The position numbers and the translations under genes were made by a program. Of a stretch of 64,000 nt of DNA, positions 50,927 through 60,976 are shown piece by piece. The stretch comes from Flavobacteriia bacterium. Lineage in GTDB: Bacteria; Bacteroidota; Bacteroidia; Flavobacteriales_D; Crocinitomicaceae. The notes beneath the pieces are model-generated. The model was not told the origin of the DNA, searched no databases, and saw only the letters and a list, made by a program, of their open reading frames with translations. Positions within the stretch are counted from its first letter, which is position 1, and every line of letters starts with the position of its first letter. The stretch is taken from contig CANFHU010000004.1 of assembly GCA_947446925.1 (NCBI GenBank), positions 98,815 to 162,814 of the forward strand. The letters are read 5' to 3'.

Positions 50927-52147
50927 TTAAAACAAAATCACCCGATCAAAAAACTTCTTATACCGATCCGTACTCATAAATTTGTTACCACCGTAACAAC
51001 TTAATTTGATCAATTTATCTTTGTATACGAAAATGCGTCTCCAACAGTGGCCTGTACCATACACAAAAGCCAATCCTTCGTAAGCTTTTAATCCATTTGA
51101 TAAGGTAATCTCTTGAATCTTCGTTTGTTCGGGTGCATTGAAAATACTTTCTACGTATTTAGCGAGATTATAATTTTTTCCAATACGTTCAATTTCTATT
51201 AGATACGTATTTCCTTGCCCCATTTCGCGGTAAACAATTTCTTCGTAGTTTTCTTCTTTTTTTAGGAATGGTTTACCTCCAAATTGTATACTAATTCCAG
51301 ATGTAGGGTCCGCATAGGTAAAACTATTTTGTTTTTGTATTTCTTTGGCTGCGCTTGTTGGTTCTTCTGCATAGGTTGCGTTTACCTGTTGTACTTTGTA
51401 GCCACGGTCCTTTAGGATTTGTAGAATACCAGTTGGACCTGCCAAATGTGCGGCACCGATAGCAATAAACAAACTGTTTTTTTTGCATAGGGTATCTATT
51501 CCATCTGCCATAATGAAATTACGTTCGGTTATCATCCACTGGTAGGCATCTTTCGTATCGGAAAGTTGGCGTTCCATCATTTCACGGATTCGTTCAATAT
51601 TTCCCGATAAGTATATTTCCATTAATTTTTCTTGACTTACTTTCTCTGTGGGAGAACTGATACCCAATATGCGCGATTTATTGATTAATGCGTAAGCTGC
51701 TAACTGGTCTTCAATCGATTCTAGGGTGTAACACTTTTTGTTTAAGTTATAAGCAAGCAATTGTAGGTGTAAATCTAAAAATTGTGGCCGTCCATCTTCA
51801 GAACCGTAATTTGTTTTGGTAGCACGTTTACTGGTTGTGTATGGCGTTCCTGCAGCATCAAATTCAAAACTAGGGGTATTAGCACGTGTATCTAATTCAG
51901 CAAACATACTGTAAATATCCGCTTCGATTACAATCGCTTCCGAACGGAGAAGTACACTATAGGTACTATCAGAAAACTTAAATACGCGTGGATCGTTGGA
52001 ATGGTAAGTTCCGTAGATGTAACTCGGTTTTTTTAATTTTCTACCGGTTATTTTCCACAACAATTGATTGGAATTGCTAGACGTAGTTTGGGCTGACACA
52101 TCGAAATATGTCGCAATAACAACCAACAATAACAAGCAATTTCGCAT
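50927..52147 (-). CDS. TraB/GumN family protein
   Basis: From the ATG at 52147 (MRNCLLLLVVIATYFDVSAQ) the 406-residue product has a signal peptide; an ATG at 52174 would overlap polA and spoil the signal. The first domain has YIYGTYHSNDPRVF near 44 (GxxH) and the second conserved segment FIAIGAAHLAGPTGILQILK near 220, the two halves of a TraB/GumN metal-dependent peptidase-like fold. Two extra Bacteroidota-type domains follow, with no clear assignment. Located at the cell envelope. It starts 8 bases past the polA stop (52156), so it follows polA in the same transcript. Confidence 0.88.
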   Translation of the reverse strand: MRNCLLLLVVIATYFDVSAQTTSSNSNQLLWKITGRKLKKPSYIYGTYHSNDPRVFKFSDSTYSVLLRSEAIVIEADIYSMFAELDTRANTPSFEFDAAGTPYTTSKRATKTNYGSEDGRPQFLDLHLQLLAYNLNKKCYTLESIEDQLAAYALINKSRILGISSPTEKVSQEKLMEIYLSGNIERIREMMERQLSDTKDAYQWMITERNFIMADGIDTLCKKNSLFIAIGAAHLAGPTGILQILKDRGYKVQQVNATYAEEPTSAAKEIQKQNSFTYADPTSGISIQFGGKPFLKKEENYEEIVYREMGQGNTYLIEIERIGKNYNLAKYVESIFNAPEQTKIQEITLSNGLKAYEGLAFVYGTGHCWRRIFVYKDKLIKLSCYGGNKFMSTDRYKKFFDRVILF

Positions 52148-52155
52148 CTTATCGA

Positions 52156-54957
52156 TTAATGGGCATCCAACCAATTATCTGCAATTTTCACTTCTACCTC
52201 CATTGGAACAACCAGTTCGATTGCGGATTCCATGGCTTCTTGTACTAATTTTCGCATCAAATCTTGTTCTGAAATGTGTACATCAAACACTAACTCATCA
52301 TGTACCTGCAACAATAATTTGGATTGTACATTTTGTTCAATCATTGCTTTGTCAACTGCAATCATAGCAAGTTTTATAATATCTGCAGCAGAACCTTGTA
52401 TCGGAGCGTTAATTGCATTTCGTTCGGCATAACCACGTACAATCGCATTCGCAGAATTAATATCTGGAAGGTATCTTCTACGTTTCATGATGGTTTCGAC
52501 ATACCCTAATTCACGAGCATCGTTCACCAATCCATCCATGAACGATTTTATGGTGCCAAATTGTTCGAAATAGCGATCAATGATGGATTTTGCTTCCGTA
52601 CGAGAAATTCCTAAATTTTGCGCCAATCCAAATGGACCTTGACCATACATAATTCCAAAGTTAACCGCTTTCGCAGCACTACGTTGGTCTTTCGTTACTT
52701 CCTCTAAGGGAACGTGAAATACGTTGGCAGCTGTTGCCGTGTGAATGTCGATTCCTTTTTGAAAAGCGTCAATCATTCCTGGGTCTTTACTCAAGGCTGC
52801 TATGATTCGAAGTTCAATTTGCGAATAATCCGCCGCCATGATTTTGAATTCTGGTCCACGGGAAATAAAAGTCTTACGAATTTCTTTCCCTTTTTGCGTA
52901 CGAATTGGAATGTTTTGCAAATTGGGATTATTGGAACTCAAACGACCAGTTGCAGTTACCGTTTGCATGTAACTCGTGTGTACACGGTGATCATTCGGAT
53001 TCAATAACGTTGGAAGTGGATCTACGTAAGTTCCTTTTAGTTTTTTATTTTGACGGTATTCTAATATTTTTCCAATGATTGGGTGGTCATTGCGGTATTG
53101 TTCTAAAGCATCTTCCGAAGTTTGGTATTGACCTGTTTTCGTCTTTTTTGCTTTTGCATTGATTTTCATTTTCTCAAATAACACTTCTCCCAATTGTTTT
53201 GGAGAATCTAAATTGAAGTCTTCGCCAGAAATTTCTTTAATCTCTTTCTCCAGACTCACCGATTCTTCTTCCAAACGCAAAGACAAGGCTTTCAAACCCT
53301 CCACATCAATCGCAATTCCTTCGCGTTCCATGCGTTGAATAACAGAAACCAAAGGCATTTCCATGGTTCTAAACAAATCGTTTAGGTGTTCTTTTTGAAT
53401 TTGTGGTGCTAAGATTTGATATAATTGAAAGGTTATATCCGCATCTTCACAGGCATAATCGGAAACTTGCTTAGGATCTAAGTCGCGCATATTCCCCTGA
53501 TTTTTTCCTTTTTTACCAATCAATTCGGTAATTGAAACAGGTTTGTATTGCAAATAATATTCCGCCAAAAAATCCATGCTTTGTTTGGATTCAGGCTGAA
53601 TTAAGTAATGCGCAATCATCGTATCAAACAAAGAACCAGTAACTTCTATTCCATAATTTTCTAATACTTGTAAGTCGTATTTGATGTTGTGACCAATTTT
53701 TTCAATCGCAGTATTCTCAAAGAAAGGCTTAAACGTGTCTACGATTTGCTGTGCTTCTTGACGATTTTCAGGTACCGCAACATAAAATGCTTCACGTGCA
53801 TTAAATGAAAAAGACATACCCACTAATTCTGCAAGTAAGGCATCTACGGCAGTAGTTTCTGTATCAAAACATACAACCGGTTGTTTCAATAACAACTCCA
53901 ACAATTCAGCACGTTCTTCGGAATTGGTGATTAAATGATAATTCGGTTTTTCAGTGGCAATGGTTTTCAATTCAGAGGTCTGAACTGGCGTTTGAATTTC
54001 CAATAAACTTTGTGTACCGAATAAATCAAATTGTCCTGCTTCATTCACAGGTGCCGTCACCGTAATTTCTTCTCCGATAACACGTTTAGCAAGTGTTCTA
54101 AATTCTAATTCTGTAAACACTTCCTTGATCTTTTCTGCATCTGGTTCACACATAATCAAATGTTCAGGATCAAAAGGTACATCCACATCCAAAATGATGG
54201 TTGCTAGTTGTTTGGACAAACGACCTTGATCGGCGAACTCAATCACGTTTTCACGCATTTTGCCTTTTAACTGATCCGCATTCGCAATGATATTCTCTAA
54301 AGAACCATATTCTTGAATCAATTTTTTAGAGGTCTTTTCACCAATCCCAGGTATTCCAGGAATATTATCCGCCGCATCTCCCCACAATCCAAGTATATCA
54401 ATGACTTTTAATGGATGATCTACTTCAAATTTCTCACAGACCTCATTCACACCCAATACAGAAGCAGGGTCACCACCGCGACCAGGTTTGTAGATAAATA
54501 TTTTTTCCGATACCAACTGACCAAAATCTTTATCCGGAGTCATCATGTAGGTATAATATCCTTCTTTTTCAGCGACTTTTGCTAAAGTCCCAATGACATC
54601 ATCCGCTTCAAATCCAGATTTCAATAAAATAGGAATGTTAAATGCTTCAATGATTTTTTTGATAGGGTCAATCATCGCACGTAAATCTTCCGGCATCTCC
54701 TGACGGTTCGCTTTATACGCTGCAAAGTCTTCCTGGCGATTCGTTGCCCCACCCGGTGCGTCAAACACCACCGCTAAATGCGTTGGTTGCTCTTTTTTAA
54801 TCACATCGATCAACGCGTTCGTGAAACCAAAAGCCGCCGACGTATTTTGACCTTTGGAATTCACACGTGGATTTTTCGCAAACGCAAAATACGCTCTGTA
54901 AATCAATGCAAAAGCATCTAATAGAAATAATTTTTTATCGTGAACTGGAGTAATCAT
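52156..54957 (-). CDS. polA: DNA polymerase I
   Basis: 933 residues with all three domains: N-terminal 5'-3' exonuclease (1-about 290: KLFLLDAFALIYRAYFAF, FEADDVIGTLA, DKDFGQLV, GDAADNIPGIPGIGEKTS), 3'-5' exonuclease (about 330-520: VVCFDTETTAVDAL with its D-x-E pair intact and DYACEDADITF), and the polymerase (about 550-933: motif A AADYSQIELRIIA, the O helix RSAAKAVNFGIMYGQ, and motif C LQVHDELVFDV). Proofreading residues are present, unlike in Taq-type enzymes. It processes Okazaki fragments and fills gaps in repair. Confidence 0.97.
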   Translation of the reverse strand: MITPVHDKKLFLLDAFALIYRAYFAFAKNPRVNSKGQNTSAAFGFTNALIDVIKKEQPTHLAVVFDAPGGATNRQEDFAAYKANRQEMPEDLRAMIDPIKKIIEAFNIPILLKSGFEADDVIGTLAKVAEKEGYYTYMMTPDKDFGQLVSEKIFIYKPGRGGDPASVLGVNEVCEKFEVDHPLKVIDILGLWGDAADNIPGIPGIGEKTSKKLIQEYGSLENIIANADQLKGKMRENVIEFADQGRLSKQLATIILDVDVPFDPEHLIMCEPDAEKIKEVFTELEFRTLAKRVIGEEITVTAPVNEAGQFDLFGTQSLLEIQTPVQTSELKTIATEKPNYHLITNSEERAELLELLLKQPVVCFDTETTAVDALLAELVGMSFSFNAREAFYVAVPENRQEAQQIVDTFKPFFENTAIEKIGHNIKYDLQVLENYGIEVTGSLFDTMIAHYLIQPESKQSMDFLAEYYLQYKPVSITELIGKKGKNQGNMRDLDPKQVSDYACEDADITFQLYQILAPQIQKEHLNDLFRTMEMPLVSVIQRMEREGIAIDVEGLKALSLRLEEESVSLEKEIKEISGEDFNLDSPKQLGEVLFEKMKINAKAKKTKTGQYQTSEDALEQYRNDHPIIGKILEYRQNKKLKGTYVDPLPTLLNPNDHRVHTSYMQTVTATGRLSSNNPNLQNIPIRTQKGKEIRKTFISRGPEFKIMAADYSQIELRIIAALSKDPGMIDAFQKGIDIHTATAANVFHVPLEEVTKDQRSAAKAVNFGIMYGQGPFGLAQNLGISRTEAKSIIDRYFEQFGTIKSFMDGLVNDARELGYVETIMKRRRYLPDINSANAIVRGYAERNAINAPIQGSAADIIKLAMIAVDKAMIEQNVQSKLLLQVHDELVFDVHISEQDLMRKLVQEAMESAIELVVPMEVEVKIADNWLDAH

Positions 54958-55062
54958 TTGTTGAGTTATGAATTATAAATTATGGGTTATGAATTAATTG
55001 AACTATATGCTTCCCCGCACCCTAAGGTTCTCGAATGGGAAGGGGGACCGAGGGGGATGACA

Positions 55063-55896
55063 TTATTTATCATCTTCCAATTTTTTTATATGTTGATTTT
55101 CAACTAAGGATTTCATTTGTGTAATTGCAATTTTGTTTAATTGAATTAAACGATTTTGTTGATTTATTTCTTGAGAAATCAACATCGCATTAATACTTTC
55201 TAAATTAGATAATACAACCAATTGCTGTATTGTTGCAAAATCTCTTATGTTTCCTTTTTCAGTTGGATTTTTTTCTCGCCATTCTTTTGCTGTCATTCCA
55301 AATAACGACATATTTAGCACATCCGCTTCTGAAGCGTAGATTTGCGAAGTATGTTGTTTAGTCAATTCAGAAGGGACAAGGTTTTCTTTAATGGCATCCG
55401 TATGTATTTTGTAATTGACTTTAGATAACATACGCTGAAAATTCCATTCTAATTTTAATCGGCTATTTTCCTCTTCTTTAAGTCGTTGAAATTCATGGAT
55501 TAAATAAAATTTAAATTCTGGACTAATCCACGAGGCAAATTCAAAAGCAATATCTCTGTGAGCGAAAGTACCTCCATATCTTCCAGATTTAGAAATGATT
55601 CCTACCGCATTAGTAGAATCAATCCATTTTTGAGGTGTAAGTGTAAAACTGTTTGACCCCGATTCATTTTTAAAGGCATCGAATTCGATGCTTTTAAAAT
55701 TTGGATTATTTAACTTCTCCCAAAGACCACAAAATTCAATAGCGTTTCGGGTTCTCATCCAGTTTTGAATAATATAATTTGTTCTTTCACTATCTCGAAA
55801 ACGAGCCATATCCGTTAATGAAATGAACTCAAAAGAGTTTTTAGAATAGAGTATAATTTCTTTTCCTTGAACTTCTATTTTAATATTTTTCGTCAT
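55063..55896 (-). CDS. KilA-N domain protein
   Basis: 277 residues. Residues about 15-130 form a KilA-N DNA-binding domain: FISLTDMARFRDSERTNYII, NWMRTRNAIEFCGLWEKLN, and GRYGGTFAHRDIAFEFASWISPEFKFYLIHEF near 105-140, the most characteristic part. The C-terminal half is a coiled-coil-like helical region. KilA-N proteins are frequent in phages and in Bacteroidota genomes where they sit alone; function unknown. It stands between polA and cysS, where it looks like a later arrival. Confidence 0.9.
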   Translation of the reverse strand: MTKNIKIEVQGKEIILYSKNSFEFISLTDMARFRDSERTNYIIQNWMRTRNAIEFCGLWEKLNNPNFKSIEFDAFKNESGSNSFTLTPQKWIDSTNAVGIISKSGRYGGTFAHRDIAFEFASWISPEFKFYLIHEFQRLKEEENSRLKLEWNFQRMLSKVNYKIHTDAIKENLVPSELTKQHTSQIYASEADVLNMSLFGMTAKEWREKNPTEKGNIRDFATIQQLVVLSNLESINAMLISQEINQQNRLIQLNKIAITQMKSLVENQHIKKLEDDK

Positions 55897-55924
55897 TTAT
55901 TAATTTGGTAATATTTAAATAGTA

Positions 55925-57406
55925 TCACTTCCACGTCGTACCGTCCTTCCCATCTTTCACCACCAAGCCAGCAGCAGCCAAGCCGTCACGAATTTTATCC
56001 GAAGTTCCCCAATCTTTGTTCTCACGTGCTTGTTGACGCAAATTCAATACCAAATCCATCACACCTTCTAATTTGGAGTCATCACCTGCGCTATTTAAGG
56101 GAGCCAAGCCAAGAACATCAAACACAAACGCATTGACTTCTTTTGTTAGTAGTTCCAAATCAACTTGTGTAATTGTTGCTTTACCTTCTTTGATGGTGTT
56201 GATTATTTTAACTGTTTCAAATAAATTCGCTACTAAAATAGGTGCGTTGAAGTCGTCGTTCATTGCATCGTAAAAAGAAGAAACTAAACCGTTAACATTC
56301 ACAGAAGAATTTGCAGATGTTGTTAGTGTTTCCAACTCTTTGATAGCATCCATCAATTTTTCATAGCCTTTTTCAGCAGCGTTTAACGCTTCACTGGTAA
56401 AGTCTAAGGTACTTCGGTAGTGTGCTTGCATTGTAAAGAAACGCACCACCATCGGAGGATAGCCACGTTCTAGTAAGTCGGAACCACCATTAAATAATTC
56501 ATTTGGTAATAACGTATTACCGGTAGATTTAGACATCTTTTTACCATTCAAGGTTAACATGTTTCCATGCATCCAGTAATTCACAGGAGATTTTCCGGTA
56601 GAAGCACACCCTTGTGCAATTTCACATTCATGATGAGGGAATTTCAAATCCATTCCTCCTCCATGAATATCAAATGTCTCCCCTAAGTATTTGGTGCTCA
56701 TGGCCGAACATTCCAAATGCCAACCCGGGAAACCAATTCCCCAAGGGGAAGGCCATTTCATGATATGTTCTGGTGAAGCGTTTTTCCATAATGCAAAATC
56801 CAAGGAATTGCGTTTTTCATCCTGACCATCTAAGTCACGCGTACCTGCAATTAAATCCTTAATTTTTCGTCCTGATAATTCTCCATAGGGGAATTTCTCA
56901 TTGTATTTGTTGACATCGAAATAAACCGAACCATTCACCTCGTATGCGTAACCATTTTCAAGGATGGTCTTAATCATTTCAATTTGTTCGATGATATGAC
57001 CCGTAGCAGTAGGTTCGATACTTGGTGCATGATTATTAAATTGACGTAAAACATTATGGAAGTCTAAGGTGTACTTTTGTACAATTTCCATTGGTTCTAC
57101 TTGCTCCAAACGTGCTTTTTTAGCAATTTTATCTTCACCTTCGTCTGCATCGTTTTCTAAATGCCCAACATCGGTGATATTTCTAACGTAACGAACTTTA
57201 TAGCCAAGGTGTAACAAATAGCGATACACCATATCGAAGGAAATAAATGTTCTGCAATTTCCAAGGTGAACATAATTATATACTGTTGGACCACAAACAT
57301 ATAGCCCTACGAAGTTTTGGTGTATTGGAACAAAAATTTCTTTTTTCCCAGAATGGCTATTGTAAATGTGTAGTTTAGAGTTCGTCATAACGTTTGTTAA
57401 CTTCAA
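55925..57406 (-). CDS. cysS: Cysteine--tRNA ligase
   Basis: 493 residues, class I aminoacyl-tRNA synthetase. The HIGH-type motif appears as VHLGNCRTF near 45-53 after the zinc-ligand Cys in [21 protein letters not shown] near 225 and HHECEIAQ near 255 hold the other zinc ligands; KMSKSTGN near 290 is the second catalytic motif. The C-terminal helical domain contains the DALR-type tRNA contacts and ends [14 protein letters not shown]. It charges tRNA-Cys. An ATG at 57388 (MTNSKLHI) is an equally plausible start. Confidence 0.96.
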   Translation of the reverse strand: MKLTNVMTNSKLHIYNSHSGKKEIFVPIHQNFVGLYVCGPTVYNYVHLGNCRTFISFDMVYRYLLHLGYKVRYVRNITDVGHLENDADEGEDKIAKKARLEQVEPMEIVQKYTLDFHNVLRQFNNHAPSIEPTATGHIIEQIEMIKTILENGYAYEVNGSVYFDVNKYNEKFPYGELSGRKIKDLIAGTRDLDGQDEKRNSLDFALWKNASPEHIMKWPSPWGIGFPGWHLECSAMSTKYLGETFDIHGGGMDLKFPHHECEIAQGCASTGKSPVNYWMHGNMLTLNGKKMSKSTGNTLLPNELFNGGSDLLERGYPPMVVRFFTMQAHYRSTLDFTSEALNAAEKGYEKLMDAIKELETLTTSANSSVNVNGLVSSFYDAMNDDFNAPILVANLFETVKIINTIKEGKATITQVDLELLTKEVNAFVFDVLGLAPLNSAGDDSKLEGVMDLVLNLRQQARENKDWGTSDKIRDGLAAAGLVVKDGKDGTTWK

Positions 57407-57498
57407 TTGTAAATAACAAATATAATAAGGAAGTGAAAAATAAGCCGTTTAATTAAATATTTCTTAATTTTATAGAACTATATATTTTTTAATGAATT

Positions 57499-58287
57499 AT
57501 GAAACACATACCATTTCTAGTCCTTTTAATTTCTATTTCCTTTCAAGTATTTTCTCAAAACACCAATAGTCAGTCCGTTATTGATTCGGAGAAAAATGGT
57601 GCTATCGAAGATTCCTTGTTAGCAATCGAAGAGGAGAAGCATAACGGACATTTTGCAGGTGTAGATTTTGGCTTAAATGTTTTATTAAATAATTCTTTTC
57701 AACGAAATTTCTCGAATGATCCACAATGGAATAATGCAGTTTTAAGTTCTTATTATTTCAATTTCAATTTTTACGATCGTAAGTTGATACTAACGCCAGA
57801 TAGATTAGGAGTGACTTTGGGATTAGGATTAAATTTAACAAAATTTGCTTTTTCAGAAGATTGGACATTGAAAGATGCGTATAGTGCACAAGATAGTACG
57901 GTATATGGGAAGGCGCATTTAGATACAATTAGTTTCACACGAAATAAATTACATTTAGCCTATTTACAAGTGCCAGTTTTACTTGAATTTACACCTAAAA
58001 AAGACCTTTGGATTAGTGCCGGATTTATAACAGGAATTAAACTTTCTTCTAATGTAAAACAATTATATACCGATAATAATAATCCTAATATTGCATACGA
58101 ACGTACAATTAAAGGTACGTTTGCATTAAATACGTTGAAGTGTGATGCGACGATTAGAGCCGGTTTTGGTCAAAATTTCGGAAGAATGTATGGGGCTTTC
58201 ATTAGTTATGCTTTAGTACCTATTTTTAATACAACTGTTATGGCGAATGTTCATCCATTTACGTTTGGTCTAAGTTATAATTGGTAA
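57499..58287 (+). CDS. Outer-membrane beta-barrel protein (PorT-like)
   Basis: 262 residues with a signal peptide (HIPFLVLLISISFQVFSQ, about 3-20), a polar spacer, and a barrel of alternating strands (GHFAGVDFGLNVLLNNSF, NFNFYDRKLIL, LGVTLGLGLNLTKF ... MANVHPFTFGLSYNW), ending in an aromatic residue as usual for outer-membrane barrels. The size and pattern suggest the PorT/OMP_b-brl_2 group; a specific link to the type IX secretion system is not shown by the sequence. Its stop overlaps the start of the next gene (TAATG), so they are coupled. Confidence 0.8.
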   Translation: MKHIPFLVLLISISFQVFSQNTNSQSVIDSEKNGAIEDSLLAIEEEKHNGHFAGVDFGLNVLLNNSFQRNFSNDPQWNNAVLSSYYFNFNFYDRKLILTPDRLGVTLGLGLNLTKFAFSEDWTLKDAYSAQDSTVYGKAHLDTISFTRNKLHLAYLQVPVLLEFTPKKDLWISAGFITGIKLSSNVKQLYTDNNNPNIAYERTIKGTFALNTLKCDATIRAGFGQNFGRMYGAFISYALVPIFNTTVMANVHPFTFGLSYNW

Positions 58288-59072
58288 TGTCTACGAAAAA
58301 TTCGTTTATCCGAATAGCTGTTCTTTCACTATTCGGATTTTTTTTGTTTGTTGGTTTTCAAAGTCAACAACCAAAAATTCCTAATTCATTAGAAATACCC
58401 GCTCATACATCAAATGAGACACTAATTTGCCACACAGGGTATTGTTTGTCCTATGATGAAAATTATAAATTGGCTAAATGGGTGGCGTATGAACTTACGC
58501 TTGCTGAAACGGAAGGTGAAATCGGACGTAATGATAAATTCAAACCCGATCCATTAATTACACATAATAGCGTTTCGTTAGAAGATTATAAAAAATCTGG
58601 ATTTGATCGTGGACATTTAGCCCCTGCTGCAGATATGAAATGGTCCGTTCAAGCGATGCAAGAATCGTTTTATCTTTCAAATATGTGCCCACAAGATAAA
58701 AGTTTCAATCGCGGTATTTGGAAAAAATTAGAAGAAGAAGTGAGGGAATATGCTAAACATAACAAACAAATAAAAGTTGTTACAGGTCCAATTTTACAAG
58801 AAGGTCTTCCGGTTCTTGGTCCAAATCGAGTTTCTATCCCGCGTTATTTTTACAAAGCTTTGTTGGATTATTCGCAACCATCTATAAAAGCGATTGCCTT
58901 TGTAATGAAAAATGAACATAGCGAGTTGCCATTAAGTCATTTTGTGGTTTCTATTGATAGTTTAGAGAAATTATCAGGGATTGATTTTTTTCCTTTATTG
59001 CCAGATGAAGAGGAGAATAAATTGGAAAAGGAAAAGTGTTACGCTTGTTGGCAGACGGATAAAAATCATTAA
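58287..59072 (+). CDS. DNA/RNA non-specific endonuclease
   Basis: Starting at the ATG in the TAATG overlap gives 261 residues. A hydrophobic N-terminal segment (IAVLSLFGFFLFVGF) suggests secretion or a membrane anchor. The catalytic region has the family's DRGHLAPAADM motif near 110 (His acts as base), followed by SNMCPQDKSFNRGIWKKLEEE near 140 with the Mg2+-binding Asn. It belongs to the NUC1/Serratia-type betabetaalpha-metal family. Likely an exported nuclease for nutrient scavenging or DNA uptake. Confidence 0.93.
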   Translation: MSTKNSFIRIAVLSLFGFFLFVGFQSQQPKIPNSLEIPAHTSNETLICHTGYCLSYDENYKLAKWVAYELTLAETEGEIGRNDKFKPDPLITHNSVSLEDYKKSGFDRGHLAPAADMKWSVQAMQESFYLSNMCPQDKSFNRGIWKKLEEEVREYAKHNKQIKVVTGPILQEGLPVLGPNRVSIPRYFYKALLDYSQPSIKAIAFVMKNEHSELPLSHFVVSIDSLEKLSGIDFFPLLPDEEENKLEKEKCYACWQTDKNH

Positions 59073-59076
59073 TAAA

Positions 59077-59107
59077 TTTGGAAATCATCAAAAAAATCGT
59101 ACATTTG
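59077..59107 (+). promoter_or_regulatory. Bacteroidota-type promoter of rimP-nusA
   Basis: TTTG (59077-59080) and TACATTTG (59100-59107) are exactly 19 bases apart, matching TTTG-N19-TAnnTTTG. Transcription would begin about 60 bases ahead of rimP. Confidence 0.82.
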
Positions 59108-59166
59108 TGCAGTATTTATAAACAACTAAGTGCGAGGGGATGATTATCCCCTCTTTTTTTTAGCAG

Positions 59167-59643
59167 ATGATTACAAAAGAATTAGTACGAAAATTAGCCC
59201 AAGAACGCATCGATGAATTAGATAGAGGTCTGTTCATTGTAGCAATCTCTATCTCATCCAAATTTGTGATAAACTTAGAGTTAGACAAGTTTGAAGGGTA
59301 TGTTGCAATCGATGATTGTGTTTCCGTTTCACGAAATGTTGAACATAATTTAGATCGTGAAGAGCAAGATTTTGAATTACATGTTTCGTCTGCAGGTTTA
59401 GATAAGCCTTTACGTGTTTTACCGCAGTATATTAAAAATATTGGGAGAACAGTGGAGGTTACTTTGAAAGACGGAAAAGAAAAAGAAGGAGTTTTGTTGG
59501 GTGCAACCGAGGCGGAAATTGTTGTTAAAACATCACGTACGGAGAAAAGTCTAGAAACAAAAAAGAAAGTAACCATTGAAGAAGATGAAGTTCTTCCATT
59601 GGCAACGATAAAGGAAACAAAAATTGTTATTTCATTTAAATAA
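59167..59643 (+). CDS. rimP: Ribosome maturation factor RimP
   Basis: 158 residues with the RimP layout: an alpha-beta N-terminal domain with the conserved LHVSSAGLDKPLRVLPQYIK segment near 76-95 (the S-S/P-G-L-D-x-P-L motif), then an SH3-like C-terminal domain (GRTVEVTLKDGKEKEGVLL). RimP assists assembly of the 30S subunit. First gene of the rimP-nusA-infB set, 6 bases ahead of nusA. Slightly longer than many family members. Confidence 0.93.
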   Translation: MITKELVRKLAQERIDELDRGLFIVAISISSKFVINLELDKFEGYVAIDDCVSVSRNVEHNLDREEQDFELHVSSAGLDKPLRVLPQYIKNIGRTVEVTLKDGKEKEGVLLGATEAEIVVKTSRTEKSLETKKKVTIEEDEVLPLATIKETKIVISFK

Positions 59644-59649
59644 ATAGGC

Positions 59650-60885
59650 ATGAACAGCTTAGAATTAGTAGATTCGTTTTCAGAATTCAAAGAGTTAAAG
59701 AGTATTGATAAACAAACAATGCAACACGTTTTAGAAGACGTGTTTCGTGCAATGTTGAAAAAGAAATTTAACACAGATGAACACATCGACATCATCGTAA
59801 ACATCGAAAAAGGGGATGTGCAAATTTTCTTAAACAAAGAGATTGTTCCGGATGGTGAGGTAGAAGATTCAAATACGGAAATCGCCTATTCAGAAGCAAT
59901 TAAAATTGAGCCTGATTTCGAAGTAGGTGAGGAAGTTTCTGAAGAATTTAAGTTTGCTGATTTTGGAAGAAGAAATATTCTTTCTTTACGTCAAAACTTA
60001 ATTTCTAGAATTTTAGAATTAGAAAAAGATCATATTTATAAAATCTACAAAGAGCGTATCGGTGAGATCGTTACAGGAGAGGTTTACCAAGTATGGAAAA
60101 AAGAAATCATGGTATTGGATGATGAGGGGAATGAATTAATTTTACCTAAATCGGAACAAATTCCAGCAGATTATTTCAAAAAAGGAGAATCTATTCGTGC
60201 GGTTGTATCTAAAGTAGATATGCGTAACTCGAATCCGGTGATTATTTTGTCTAGAACTGCACCAGAATTTTTAGAGCGTTTATTCGAATTAGAGGTTCCG
60301 GAAGTATTTGATGGATTAATTACCATTAAACGTATCGTACGTGAACCAGGAGAAAGAGCGAAAGTAGCTGTAGAAAGTTATGATGACCGTGTAGATCCTG
60401 TTGGAGCATGTGTTGGTATGAAAGGATCTCGTATTCATGGAATTGTTCGTGAGTTACGTAACGAAAATATTGACGTTATCAACTTTACAACAAATACACA
60501 ATTATTTATTCAACGTGCACTTTCTCCAGCAAAAATTACTGCTGTTGAAATTATCGAAGAAGAAAAACGTGCAAAAGTTTCGTTGAAACCAGACCAAGTT
60601 TCATTGGCAATTGGTAGAGGAGGAAATAATATCAAATTAGCTACTAAATTAACAGGTTACGAAATCGATGTTTACCGTGATGGTGAAGTAGATGTAGATG
60701 ATGTGGATTTAGAAGATTTCGCAGATGAAATTGAAGGATGGATTTTGGACGAATTAAAAGCAATTGGTTGTGATACTGCTAAATCCGTACTTGAAATAGG
60801 AGTAGAAGATTTAGTAAACAGAACAGATTTAGAAGAAGAAACAATTCAAGAGGTATACAAAATACTTCGTGCAGAATTTGAATAA
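59650..60885 (+). CDS. nusA: Transcription termination/antitermination factor NusA
   Basis: 411 residues. N-terminal RNA-polymerase-binding domain (about 1-130), S1 domain (GEIVTGEVYQVWKKEIMVL near 140-158), then two KH domains: ERAKVAVESYDDRVDPVGAC leading into VGMKGSRIHGI near 255, and KVSLKPDQVSLAIGRGGNNIKLATKLTG near 320. A helical C-terminal domain ends at EFE. NusA binds paused RNA polymerase and modulates pausing and termination. A terminator lies just after it, ahead of infB. Confidence 0.96.
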   Translation: MNSLELVDSFSEFKELKSIDKQTMQHVLEDVFRAMLKKKFNTDEHIDIIVNIEKGDVQIFLNKEIVPDGEVEDSNTEIAYSEAIKIEPDFEVGEEVSEEFKFADFGRRNILSLRQNLISRILELEKDHIYKIYKERIGEIVTGEVYQVWKKEIMVLDDEGNELILPKSEQIPADYFKKGESIRAVVSKVDMRNSNPVIILSRTAPEFLERLFELEVPEVFDGLITIKRIVREPGERAKVAVESYDDRVDPVGACVGMKGSRIHGIVRELRNENIDVINFTTNTQLFIQRALSPAKITAVEIIEEEKRAKVSLKPDQVSLAIGRGGNNIKLATKLTGYEIDVYRDGEVDVDDVDLEDFADEIEGWILDELKAIGCDTAKSVLEIGVEDLVNRTDLEEETIQEVYKILRAEFE

Positions 60886-60890
60886 TAGTA

Positions 60891-60919
60891 AATGTGTGCA
60901 CGCGTTGCACACATTTTTT
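60891..60919 (+). terminator. Terminator between nusA and infB
   Basis: AATGTGTGCA (60891-60900) and TGCACACATT (60906-60915) pair perfectly over 10 bases with a 5-base loop, followed by a T-run to 60919. It would reduce readthrough into infB. Confidence 0.82.
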
Positions 60920-60946
60920 ATACCATTAAGTCGCACAAAAAGTTAA

Positions 60947-60962
60947 CCTGTATTTTTACAGG
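60947..60962. promoter_or_regulatory. Short palindrome just upstream of infB
   Basis: CCTGTA-TTTT-TACAGG, perfect 6-base arms, 15 bases before the infB start. It could be a translational or transcriptional control hairpin. Confidence 0.4.
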
Positions 60963-60976
60963 AAGAAATAAAAAAT

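Noticed and set aside
59160..59837. Long frame opposite rimP and nusA
   Set aside because: Its sequence is Ser/Phe-rich, the usual look of an antisense shadow; rimP and nusA are clearly real on the other strand.
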